DNA from: Methanolobus profundi
GTDB lineage: Archaea; Halobacteriota; Methanosarcinia; Methanosarcinales; Methanosarcinaceae
Length of the DNA: 64,000 nt
NCBI RefSeq assembly: GCF_900114835.1
Contig: NZ_FOUJ01000002.1
Span: forward strand, 204,374-268,373
Direction: 5' to 3'
Numbering within the stretch: the stretch's first letter is position 1; each line of letters starts with the position of its first letter. A model generated the notes under the pieces. That model saw only the letters and a list, made by a program, of their open reading frames with translations, did not search any database and was not told the origin of the DNA. Position numbers and translations under genes: made by a program. Positions 1 to 7,586 of this stretch are shown one piece after another.

Positions 1-208
1 TCCACTTGTCCTCGATGAGAGGTGCGATCTCTCGCACAACAATGCCAGTGGCAAATACAGCCACAATAGCATCGTACTCCTCGAATGCCTTTTTGAAGAT
101 GGTCTTGTCATACATCAGGACATCAGCATTCAGATGTCCTGCCAGGCGCTCTGCAACCTCAAGATTTCTCTCAAAGGTTATGATAGCGGTTCTTGTGCCA
201 CTCCGTAT
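1..208 (-). CDS. cbiG: CbiG, cobalt-precorrin-5A hydrolase (N-terminal part, cut by window edge)
   Basis: CbiG opens the ring of cobalt-precorrin-5A and releases acetaldehyde in the anaerobic cobalamin pathway. The minus-strand frame reads [17 protein letters not shown] and then [19 protein letters not shown], the conserved N-terminal ATGIVVR...P core of CbiG. It follows cbiF immediately and overlaps its end by about 30 bases. The frame contains no ATG, GTG or TTG between its upstream stop (near 229) and the methionine about 30 codons in. A GGAGG ribosome site lies about 8 bases before an ATA codon at 208, so I use that as a tentative, non-canonical start. The rest of the gene lies left of the window. 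Family call is firm, start is not. Confidence 0.8.
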   Translation of the reverse strand, partial: MRSGTRTAIITFERNLEVAERLAGHLNADVLMYDKTIFKKAFEEYDAIVAVFATGIVVREIAPLIEDKW

Positions 209-921
209 AAGTAAGACCTCCCGAAGTTACCATATTCCACAGGTTCTACAACCCCGCCAATAAGGATCATTGCGGAGCGCTTGATGCCTGCTTCCTTGAC
301 CTTGCCGGCAATGTCAGCAACAGTGCCCTTAATGATCTTCTGGTCTGGCCATGATGCATGGAAGACAACTGCCACAGGAGTGTCATCAGGATATTCCACC
401 TTCTCCATGATCTGCTCGATCTTCTGAGTTCCCAGGAAAACAGCCATTGTGGCACCATGTCTGGAAAGCTCCGTGATCTTGTCCTCATCAAGTGTCTTAC
501 CTGCAGGACGCGTAATAATAAGGGTTTCTGAAACCTCGTTAAGTGTAAGCTGGGTCTGTAATGCAGCCGCTGTTGCAAATACAGAGGATACACCAGGAAT
601 TACCTCAACCTCTACATCGAACTTCTTCAGTTCCTCGAACTGCTCAACGATGGAGCCGTAGAGTGAAGGATCACCGCTGTGTAACCTTACTACCTTCTTA
701 CCTGCTTCAAGATTATCGACTATGAGCTTGGTGGTCTCAGTAAGAGTAAGTCCGTAACTGTCTATCTTCTCACCTTTACAGTAATTGACAACTTCAGGAT
801 TTACAAGGGAACCTGCATAAATTACAAGGTCTGCACCTTCAAGAAGTTCTTTACCCATCACAGTGATGTATTTTGCATTTCCCGGACCGGACCCTACGAA
901 ATATACTTTTTTATCTGTCAT
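178..921 (-). CDS. cbiF: Cobalt-precorrin-4 C11-methyltransferase CbiF
   Basis: SAM-dependent tetrapyrrole methylase that methylates C11 of cobalt-precorrin-4 on the anaerobic cobalamin route. The N-terminus [10 protein letters not shown] is the SAM-binding glycine-rich signature, followed by the family motifs [10 protein letters not shown] and HSGDPSLYG. The length of about 247 residues is normal for CobM/CbiF. I chose ATG at 921 because a GGTGG ribosome site precedes it by about five bases; an in-frame GTG at 930 is the alternative. The gene lies 15 bases after cbiL and runs into cbiG, so cbiT-L-F-G look co-transcribed. Confidence 0.93.
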   Translation of the reverse strand: MTDKKVYFVGSGPGNAKYITVMGKELLEGADLVIYAGSLVNPEVVNYCKGEKIDSYGLTLTETTKLIVDNLEAGKKVVRLHSGDPSLYGSIVEQFEELKKFDVEVEVIPGVSSVFATAAALQTQLTLNEVSETLIITRPAGKTLDEDKITELSRHGATMAVFLGTQKIEQIMEKVEYPDDTPVAVVFHASWPDQKIIKGTVADIAGKVKEAGIKRSAMILIGGVVEPVEYGNFGRSYLYGVAQEPLS

Positions 922-936
922 TTGATCCACCCTGTA

Positions 937-1551
937 TCATTCTTCCTTCTCAGCGAAGACTATACTGAAGTAGTTACCTTTCTCAGGGATATTCTCCCTT
1001 TCTGTGATTATGACTTCCCTGTCACTGAAAAGGCGTTCACAGAATGTGAATTTGTTGAAACCTTCCTTTTCATAGGATTCTATTATCTCAACTGGTTTGC
1101 TTGCCTTCAACCTGATCCTGTACTTGCTGTCAGATCCGTCACTCACCTCAAAAGATGAGTCGACCTCTGCTCCGGTCTGGGCAGCGAATGATGTGATAGA
1201 ACTGATACCAGGAATGGTTGCAGTCTCAACATCTGGATAGAACTTCTTCATCACACGCTTCAGGTGAGTGAATGTTGAGAAGAAATTAGGGTCACCGATA
1301 AGACCAAAGACAACAAGGTTATCCTTTGATTCCTCAGCAAGCATGTCAGCATTCTTCTTCCAGACAGCATTGAGAACATCGTAATCCGTCAACATTGGGA
1401 ACTCAAGGATCTCTGCTTCTGCATAAGGTGCCACCAGATCAGCTGCCATGCGACCGGGAACGTATACTTTATATGCATTTTTCAGGCTTTCAACAGCTTT
1501 CAACGTAAGAAGCTCCGGATCTCCCGGGCCAAGTCCAACTCCAACAAGCAT
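937..1551 (-). CDS. cbiL: Cobalt-precorrin-2 C20-methyltransferase CbiL
   Basis: Methylates C20 of cobalt-precorrin-2 using SAM, an early step of anaerobic corrin ring assembly. The N-terminus LVGVGLGPGDPELLTLKA is the classic CobI/CbiL SAM-binding motif, and VFGLIGDPNFFSTF is the second conserved block. At 204 residues it is at the short end of the family but has both ends of the tetrapyrrole methylase fold. It lies between cbiT (20 bases upstream) and cbiF in one minus-strand run. Confidence 0.93.
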   Translation of the reverse strand: MLVGVGLGPGDPELLTLKAVESLKNAYKVYVPGRMAADLVAPYAEAEILEFPMLTDYDVLNAVWKKNADMLAEESKDNLVVFGLIGDPNFFSTFTHLKRVMKKFYPDVETATIPGISSITSFAAQTGAEVDSSFEVSDGSDSKYRIRLKASKPVEIIESYEKEGFNKFTFCERLFSDREVIITERENIPEKGNYFSIVFAEKEE

Positions 1552-1571
1552 TTTTTTATCACCATTAAAGA

Positions 1572-2126
1572 TTAATTTTTACCTGATCTGCCAACTACAA
1601 TATAGATCGGATTCTCAGGTTTGAACATTGTTTCACCGGTAATCGGTGCACCTCGCGAAACTATCACGTGCAGTACCTCATCGAATAAGTCAAGTTCTTT
1701 CATCTTATTTATTACATTTACGACAGTTTCGATCCTGACTGCATTCAATACAATACTCTTTGCCTTTTTCTCAGCAAGTACTTCAAGTACACGGGAAATG
1801 TTTTTTGTGCCTCCAATGAATGCACAGTCGATAGAACCAACTTCCTGTTTTTCAAGGATCTCGGATGATTCACCGGAAAACACTTGGGCATTGCTAATCT
1901 TAAATGCTTCGAAATTTTTCTTCGTTACATTGATCGCCTCTTCCCTTGCATCCATGGCGCATATGCTAATATCACGCACCATTTTTGAAGCTTCAATTGA
2001 TACGGCTCCCGTGCCACAACCTATGTCAAAGAATCTGCATCCATCAGCTAAATCAAGTTTAGATAGGGATACTGCAATGATCTCAGGTTTTGTCGGGCCG
2101 CCACTTACATGCAAAAGTTCAGTCAT
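1572..2126 (-). CDS. cbiT: Cobalt-precorrin-6B C15-methyltransferase (decarboxylating) CbiT
   Basis: Methylates C15 and decarboxylates the C12 acetate side chain of cobalt-precorrin-6B. Motifs seen are GGPTKPEIIAVSLSKL near the N-terminus and the class I methyltransferase SAM motif FFDIGCGTGAVSIEAS near residue 33. At 184 residues it matches the stand-alone archaeal CbiT rather than the CobL fusion of aerobic bacteria. It is the first gene of the minus-strand cobalamin operon, with a GGTGGA ribosome site just before the ATG and a TATA-like element at about 2161-2170. Confidence 0.93.
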   Translation of the reverse strand: MTELLHVSGGPTKPEIIAVSLSKLDLADGCRFFDIGCGTGAVSIEASKMVRDISICAMDAREEAINVTKKNFEAFKISNAQVFSGESSEILEKQEVGSIDCAFIGGTKNISRVLEVLAEKKAKSIVLNAVRIETVVNVINKMKELDLFDEVLHVIVSRGAPITGETMFKPENPIYIVVGRSGKN

Positions 2127-2240
2127 GTTCCACCTAACTAAGATAAACTGGAGTTAAGTAGATATAAGTTGCCCTTCATAAAACTGTTGCATAGTCACGA
2201 AATTGTATAAGACAGTAAAAATAATTAAAGGGCGGTTGCA
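2127..2240. promoter_or_regulatory. Divergent cbiT / cbiP promoter region
   Basis: This 114-base gap separates the divergent cbiT and cbiP genes. On the minus strand CTTATATC (about 2163-2170) fits an archaeal TATA box some 35-40 bases before the cbiT ATG. On the plus strand TTGTATAAG (about 2203-2211) lies about 30 bases before the cbiP ATG, which has an AAGGGCGG ribosome site. No clear operator repeat was found. The assignment rests on spacing and base composition only. Confidence 0.5.
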
Positions 2241-3722
2241 ATGGAAAACAAAAAAAATGCAAAGAAGTTACTGGTACTTGGTACTGCATCAGATGTCGGC
2301 AAAAGTATAATGGTCACTGGCCTGTGCAGGATACTTTCCAGAAAATACAAGGTTGCACCATTTAAGGCCCAGAACATGAGCCTGAACTCGTGGATAACAA
2401 AAGATGGAAAAGAGATAGGTATCGCACAGGCGATACAGGCCAAGGCAGCAGGAGTGGAGCCCACCGCTGACATGAATCCTGTCCTCCTTAAACCAAAAGG
2501 TGACAGAACATCACAGGTCATCGTACTTGGGGAACCATATGCTGACAAGACCGCAGGCAACTATTACGATTCCATAGAAGAGATGCATGGCGTACTCCGC
2601 GGAGCACTTGAAAGACTGGAATCCGAATATGACCTCATCGTCATGGAAGGCGCAGGAGGCGCCGCTGAGATCAACCTCTACGACCGCGACATTGTGAACG
2701 TAGGAACTGCACGTATAACACAGGCACCTATTATACTGGTAGGAGATATCGAATCAGGCGGAGTATTTGCAAGTCTTTACGGAACAAAAGAACTTCTCCC
2801 GGAGGATGTCGGCAAGAATCTCAAAGCTTTTGTCATCAATAAGTTCAGAGGCGACCCTGCAATACTCGAACCCGGGCTCAAACAGCTCGAAGACCTTACA
2901 GGGGTGCCCGTCCTTGGAGTACTACCCTATTACAAGATCAAGATACCCTCCGAGGATTCTATGGCCATCAGAAAGAAGAAAGGCAAGGAAGAGGATGAGG
3001 ATATCAACGACATCGATATTGCGGTCATCCGTCTGCCAAGGATATCCAACTTCACAGACTTCGAGCCCCTTGAGAGGATCGCAAAGGTCAGGTATGTGGA
3101 CCTTGATGATGAACTTGGAACCCCTGATTGTGTCATTATCCCGGGAACCAAGAACACCGTCAGTGATCTGCTGGACCTTCAGACAAGTGGCATGGATGCG
3201 CAGATAAAGAAGATCAAAGACAAGGCAGTTATCTTTGGCATCTGCGGAGGTTACCAGATGCTTGGAAAGGTCATCCACGACTCCGGCGTAGAGAATGGTG
3301 TTGAGGCAGATTATGAAGGACTTGGGCTGCTTGATATCGAAACATCTTTTGGTGAATACAAGAAGAGAACTGTCCAGGTCAAAAAAGAGATAGTTGCTGA
3401 CGGACCGATCTTCAAGAACATCAAGGGTGATGAGATATGCGGTTACGAGATCCACATGGGGACCACCATGACACCAAGGACCGTCTTTGGAGATGATGGC
3501 AGCATTGACGAGAGCGGAACCATTGTAGGAACATACCTGCACGGACTTTTCGATAATCAGAACATCCGCCATGCACTGATGATATACCTTGCTGAGAAGA
3601 AAGGTGTGGAGTATCATCCTGAGACCGTTACAACAGAGGATGAGGCATACGAGGAGCTTGCAGAGATAGTAGAGAGCTGCCTGGATATGGACAAGATCTA
3701 CGAGCTCATCGAGAACCAGTAG
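2241..3722 (+). CDS. cbiP: Cobyric acid synthase CbiP/CobQ
   Basis: Glutamine-dependent amidotransferase that amidates side chains b, d, e and g of adenosylcobyrinic acid diamide. The N-terminal dethiobiotin-synthetase-like domain carries the P-loop LGTASDVGKS (about residues 13-22) and the conserved KAQNMSLNS. The C-terminal triad-type amidotransferase domain has FGICGGYQMLG with the nucleophilic Cys, and GTYLHGLFDN with the His of the triad region. The length of 493 residues is typical. It is transcribed divergently from cbiTLFG, which completes a local cobalamin cluster. Confidence 0.96.
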   Translation: MENKKNAKKLLVLGTASDVGKSIMVTGLCRILSRKYKVAPFKAQNMSLNSWITKDGKEIGIAQAIQAKAAGVEPTADMNPVLLKPKGDRTSQVIVLGEPYADKTAGNYYDSIEEMHGVLRGALERLESEYDLIVMEGAGGAAEINLYDRDIVNVGTARITQAPIILVGDIESGGVFASLYGTKELLPEDVGKNLKAFVINKFRGDPAILEPGLKQLEDLTGVPVLGVLPYYKIKIPSEDSMAIRKKKGKEEDEDINDIDIAVIRLPRISNFTDFEPLERIAKVRYVDLDDELGTPDCVIIPGTKNTVSDLLDLQTSGMDAQIKKIKDKAVIFGICGGYQMLGKVIHDSGVENGVEADYEGLGLLDIETSFGEYKKRTVQVKKEIVADGPIFKNIKGDEICGYEIHMGTTMTPRTVFGDDGSIDESGTIVGTYLHGLFDNQNIRHALMIYLAEKKGVEYHPETVTTEDEAYEELAEIVESCLDMDKIYELIENQ

Positions 3723-3905
3723 ATCCCTTCTTCTCTTTCCTTTTTGGTCTGTAAATAATCCACAGACCACTGATATTTTCATTTTGCAGCATATGGTCGG
3801 TCAGCTTTGCTTCGATCAAAGACCATGTTCTCTTTTTTTTGGATCCGGCCAAATTTGCCACTTCTAGTGATTATAATTAAGACTATTGTAATAAGCCCAT
3901 CAAAA

Positions 3906-3942
3906 TTAATATATACTTGTTTAAACATGTTAGGCATACCTA
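3906..3942 (+). promoter_or_regulatory. feo promoter with DtxR/IdeR-type iron box
   Basis: A strong TATA box (TTAATATATAC, about 3907-3917) is followed by two palindromes: TGTTTAAACA (3918-3927) and TTAGGCATACCTA (3930-3942), whose TAGG-N4-CCTA core resembles DtxR/IdeR/MntR-family operators. The expected transcription start, about 25 bases after the TATA box, falls on the second palindrome, so a bound metalloregulator would block initiation. The feoA ATG is 30 bases further on. The regulator is not in this window, and the match to the family consensus is by eye. Confidence 0.6.
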
Positions 3943-3971
3943 CAAAACTTAAACGAACAAAAGGCAATAAC

Positions 3972-4208
3972 ATGAATGAAAAAACACTGGACCTCATTGA
4001 ACCGGAACTATCTGTCAAGGTTCTGAAAGTAACAGGTCAGAAATCCTCAAGGAAAAGGATCCTTGACATGGGATTAACTCCCGGAACACGAGTTGATGTC
4101 ATCCGAAGGGCACCTCTTGGCGACCCGGTGGAATTCAAGCTTAAAGGATACAACCTCTCCCTGAGGAAAAGAGAAGCTGAGACCGTCCTGGTCGAAGTGG
4201 TCGAGTAA
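3972..4208 (+). CDS. feoA: FeoA, ferrous iron transport accessory protein
   Basis: Small cytoplasmic SH3-like protein that supports the FeoB ferrous iron transporter. The 78 residues include VLKVTGQKSSRKRILDMGL, then PGTRVDVIRRAPLGDPVEF and SLRKREAETVLVE, the full FeoA pattern. The frame stays open upstream to 3807, but that extension would run through the TATA box and iron box, so ATG 3972 is the better start. feoB follows 28 bases later, first in a four-gene operon. Confidence 0.92.
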   Translation: MNEKTLDLIEPELSVKVLKVTGQKSSRKRILDMGLTPGTRVDVIRRAPLGDPVEFKLKGYNLSLRKREAETVLVEVVE

Positions 4209-4236
4209 AAGGATAACATAACAGGATGGTGGCAGA

Positions 4237-6258
4237 ATGACAGATAAAATAACTGTGGCCCTGACAGGAAACCCAAATGTTGGAAAGACCTCGATCTTTA
4301 ATGCGATCACCGGTTCCAAACAGCATGTGGGCAACTGGCCCGGTGTTACAGTGGAGAGGAAGATAGGAAAGAGAGTCCACAATGACATTGAAATGGAAAT
4401 TGTGGACCTGCCGGGAACCTACAGCCTGACAGCTTATTCCCTTGACGAGATCATAGCCCGTGACTTCATAATCGAAGAAAAGCCGGACATAGTAGTGCAG
4501 GTAATTGACGCGACAAACCTTGAAAGGAACATGTACCTCACGACCCAGTTAATGGAACTTGGGGTCAAGCTCATAATTGCGCTCAACATGACCGACCTTG
4601 CACTTGCAAAAGGTGACAGCATAGATTCTGAGAAGATGCAGGAGTTCCTGGAAGTCCCGGTAATATCTACCATTGGAAGCAAGGGGAACGGTATTGAAGG
4701 TCTTCTGGATGCTGTTGCAGATGAACTGCACAAGACCAGAGTAACTGAGAACATATTCACCTACGATAGCGATATCGAGACCAGAGGAGAAGAACTTGAG
4801 AAGGTCCTGAACAACGACCCATATTTCGCACATTACCCTTCACGATGGTTCAGCATGAAATTGCTTGAGGGTGATGAGAACATACTCAAAAAAGCAAAAG
4901 AAAGCGAGAGCTATCCGGAAATAGAAAAGATACTCAATGAGCTTGATGCCGATAGTTTCGAGGCTAAGATCGCAGACCAGAGATATAAGACCATACAGAC
5001 AATGCTGCGGCAGGTCTGTGACATAAACACCGAACACCTCAGCGGTTCTGATATGGTCGACCGCGTAGTGACGAACAAGGCACTGGGAATCCCTATATTC
5101 CTGTCACTTATGTGGGCAGCCTTTGAGATAACATTCACATTTGCAACGCCGTTCATGAATATAATAGACATATTCTTTGGATGGTTTGCAGAGACTGCAA
5201 CTAACCTCATCACAATACCATGGCTCTCCTCCCTTGTAGGAGAAGGAATGATAGCAGGTGTTGGATCAGTGCTCATATTCCTCCCTAACATCCTGCTGCT
5301 CTTCTTTATGCTTTCACTAATGGAAGACAGCGGTTACATGGCAAGAGCCGCCTTTATCATGGACAAGATCATGAGCAAGATCGGACTGCACGGCAAGTCA
5401 TTCATTCCACTTGTCATGGGATTCGGATGTAATGTGCCTGCGATCATGGCAACACGTACCATCGAGGATACCCGTGACAGGCTCATAACCATACTTATCA
5501 CACCTTTCATGTCATGCGGAGCAAGGTTGCCGGTCTACGTACTGCTGGCTGGTGCATTCTTCGGACGTGATGCAGGTGTTGTGATATTCAGTCTCTACGC
5601 ACTGGGCATACTGGTCGCGATCGTGAGTGCAAAGCTCATGCGCAGTACGATCCTCAGAGGAGAGGATGCCCCGTTCATCATGGAACTCCCATCATACAAG
5701 ATACCCACACTAAAGGGCAGTTTCATCCACATGTGGGAAAGAGGAAAGATATACCTCAAGAAAGCAGGATCGATCATCCTCATTGGAGTTGTGGGAGTAT
5801 GGCTCCTTGCATCGATACCAGCACCAGGAAGTGGAGGAGTCTTTGCTTCAGAAGAAGTGTACGGTACCACTAACTCAGTAATCGGTGTCATCGGACAAAT
5901 TATCGAACCCCTTGTAGCACCTCTTGGATTTGACTGGAGAATTGCAGTAGCACTGTTGTTCGGTGTAGTTGCAAAGGAGATAGTTGTCGGATCCATGGGT
6001 GTGCTCTATGGAGCAGGAGAGAATGAAGATACACTTTCGGACATACTTGCCGCAGGTGCAATGACCCCTCTTGCAGGACTGGGACTTATGGTGTTCACTC
6101 TTCTGTACGCCCCATGTTTCGCCTGCATAGGTGTTATCAAAAGAGAGACCGGATCATGGAAATGGACCCTTTTCCAGCTGGCTTACGGCACAACACTTGC
6201 ATGGACATTCGCATTCGCAGTATACCAGATAGGAAGCAGAATAGGAATGCTTGCCTGA
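4237..6258 (+). CDS. feoB: FeoB, ferrous iron transporter with N-terminal G domain
   Basis: Inner-membrane Fe(II) importer. The N-terminal GTPase domain shows G1 GNPNVGKTS (residues 11-19), a G2-region Thr in PGVTVER, G3 DLPGTYSL and G4 NMTDLA. A helical linker of about residues 170-270 is followed by the membrane domain with two gate segments, including FIPLVMGFGCNVPAIMATRT and the later PCFACIGVIKRE with conserved Cys. The 673-residue length matches the family. It is flanked by feoA upstream and two small accessory genes downstream. Confidence 0.97.
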   Translation: MTDKITVALTGNPNVGKTSIFNAITGSKQHVGNWPGVTVERKIGKRVHNDIEMEIVDLPGTYSLTAYSLDEIIARDFIIEEKPDIVVQVIDATNLERNMYLTTQLMELGVKLIIALNMTDLALAKGDSIDSEKMQEFLEVPVISTIGSKGNGIEGLLDAVADELHKTRVTENIFTYDSDIETRGEELEKVLNNDPYFAHYPSRWFSMKLLEGDENILKKAKESESYPEIEKILNELDADSFEAKIADQRYKTIQTMLRQVCDINTEHLSGSDMVDRVVTNKALGIPIFLSLMWAAFEITFTFATPFMNIIDIFFGWFAETATNLITIPWLSSLVGEGMIAGVGSVLIFLPNILLLFFMLSLMEDSGYMARAAFIMDKIMSKIGLHGKSFIPLVMGFGCNVPAIMATRTIEDTRDRLITILITPFMSCGARLPVYVLLAGAFFGRDAGVVIFSLYALGILVAIVSAKLMRSTILRGEDAPFIMELPSYKIPTLKGSFIHMWERGKIYLKKAGSIILIGVVGVWLLASIPAPGSGGVFASEEVYGTTNSVIGVIGQIIEPLVAPLGFDWRIAVALLFGVVAKEIVVGSMGVLYGAGENEDTLSDILAAGAMTPLAGLGLMVFTLLYAPCFACIGVIKRETGSWKWTLFQLAYGTTLAWTFAFAVYQIGSRIGMLA

Positions 6259-6290
6259 ACTCTAAAATATGAACTAGGAGAATGATAAAG

Positions 6291-6752
6291 ATGAAAAATA
6301 ATTATGGGAACAAAGAAGTAGCTTTTTCAGCACTTGCCGGAGTGCTCTACGCACTCTTTGGACTGGTACATATAATAGAAGGACTTGGCATCGACACTGG
6401 CCTCTCAGGCATGCTATTCATCCCCGGGGACATCCTTGGAGGATTCTGTCTTGTGGTCATAGGAGCAGTTTTCCTCATTGGTTTCAAGGAAATGTTGCAG
6501 GGTCTGAATGCAGGCGTGTCCTTCGTTTATGTAGGCATCCTGATGTCCCTCATCTTCATGGCGGTCTACCTGTTGATAATGGGAGGAAATCTGCTGGATT
6601 CATTCATTGTCCCTGATGACTATGAAGGATGGAGCGTGATGGAAACCTTCAGACCGGGAATATACCTTGGTCTCCTTTCACTTGCAGGCATACTGTACTG
6701 GAGAGACAGGTTCTCCCTGAACGAGGTACTTGTCTTCAGGGAGGGAGCATAA
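6291..6752 (+). CDS. Four-helix membrane protein of the feo operon, unknown function
   Basis: Not a family I recognise. The 153 residues form about four hydrophobic segments: ALAGVLYALFGLVHIIEGL, GDILGGFCLVVIGAVFLIGF, VSFVYVGILMSLIFMAVYL and YLGLLSLAGILYWRD. ATG 6291 is preferred over ATG 6282 because the AGGAG at 6276-6280 is well spaced only for the former. It lies 32 bases after feoB, and its stop shares one base with the next start, so it is translationally coupled to the FeoC-like gene. The position suggests an iron-transport accessory role, which is inference only. Confidence 0.8.
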   Translation: MKNNYGNKEVAFSALAGVLYALFGLVHIIEGLGIDTGLSGMLFIPGDILGGFCLVVIGAVFLIGFKEMLQGLNAGVSFVYVGILMSLIFMAVYLLIMGGNLLDSFIVPDDYEGWSVMETFRPGIYLGLLSLAGILYWRDRFSLNEVLVFREGA

Positions 6753-7051
6753 TGGTCGTAGGATACAGGTTCTTCCTGAAAAGGATAGCTGCAATGATAG
6801 ACTCGAAAGAGAACCTTACTATCAGAACGATAGCAGACCGGCTAAACCTCCGGCATGATGAGTTCAGGGATATCCTGAACATCATGGTCCAGAAAGGTGA
6901 CATCGAATGTATCGAAGATAGTTCAGCCGGCTGCAGTGGAAGCTGCCCGGGTTGCTCCAGATTGTGTGCCGGACCCCATCTGTCCAGCAAGACGGGGAAA
7001 GTAAGGTCTTACAGATTGACAGATAAAGGCAGGATGAACTGTAAAGGATAG
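6752..7051 (+). CDS. FeoC-like winged-helix protein with four-cysteine Fe-S motif
   Basis: The first 55 residues look like a winged helix (TIRTIADRLNLRHDEFRDIL then MVQKGDIECIE). This is followed by a loop with C61-x3-C65-x2-C68-x3-C72, then a second strand region ending RLTDKGRM. This is the architecture of FeoC, a small wHTH protein whose wing carries a [4Fe-4S] site that senses redox state or oxygen and controls FeoB stability or feo expression. The start overlaps the preceding stop by one base. At 99 residues it is slightly longer than enteric FeoC. Assignment as FeoC is by analogy and operon position. Confidence 0.75.
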   Translation: MVVGYRFFLKRIAAMIDSKENLTIRTIADRLNLRHDEFRDILNIMVQKGDIECIEDSSAGCSGSCPGCSRLCAGPHLSSKTGKVRSYRLTDKGRMNCKG

Positions 7052-7546
7052 GCCAGGGAAGAAACAATACCATCTTATCCGTTCATTTTTCACTGAACCC
7101 TGCTTTTCTTTCTATCTTTTTTACTGTTTTAGCCGTTGGATCAGTTCAGTCTGCTTTTGTGTTGAAAAGGAAAAAACGTCTCTATAGAGATTCTTCCAAT
7201 TGCAACTTTGAACTCAGCAATTTTGAATAACTGCATTATTTCAATTGTCTTCAGGATAGCAGTGAAGGAGCGTGCCGCCTGCGGTGGATGGTCGCATTGT
7301 CCTTTGTTCGCCAATGATCTGTTGTTTAGCTATCGAAACACAAGGAAGCAGGGAACAATAAGTTTGACCGATCGGAAGTCATAAACAACTAAAAACATCC
7401 CGGAGGGGTACGGCGAAGCCGGCACGATACGAAAAAGTGGATTTAATAGTATATTGCTTAAACTTATTTCTGCATTCAAATGAGAAAAACTACAAAGCCC
7501 ACAAAGCCATAACCCTTAAATACGATTAGCCATCTTTTAATCAATA
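7052..7546. other. Gene-free stretch between feo and trp operons with a GC-rich patch
   Basis: No convincing gene lies in these roughly 500 bases. A T-rich run (about 7085-7130) follows the FeoC-like stop and may terminate transcription. The segment 7265-7430 is richer in G and C than its surroundings and holds GCGTGCCGCC near 7270 and the inverted match GGCACGATACG near 7423. Between them are a small GCCGCCTGCGG patch and CGGCGAAGCCG, a 4-bp stem with a GAA loop. It could be a decayed mobile element, a structured RNA or a leftover gene end. A TATA-like CTTAAATAC near 7515 begins the trp promoter. Confidence 0.4.
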
Positions 7547-7586
7547 TTGTACAACTATATACATTACTGCGTTAAAAGGTGCTACC
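7510..7586 (+). promoter_or_regulatory. trp operon promoter with TTGTACAA palindrome
   Basis: The TATA-like CCTTAAATACG (about 7513-7523) would place the transcript start near 7545. The perfect palindrome TTGTACAA (7547-7554) sits at that point. In Methanothermobacter the TrpY repressor binds TGTACA boxes at its trp promoter. The similarity is suggestive, but only one box is seen here and TrpY is not in the window. Confidence 0.4.

Noticed and set aside
2922-3782. Long minus-strand open frame opposite cbiP
   Set aside because: Low-complexity shadow of a firmly identified gene; no family motif, no ribosome site.
3807-3971. Upstream extension of the FeoA reading frame
   Set aside because: It runs through the TATA box and iron box and has no FeoA similarity; ATG 3972 restores the family length.
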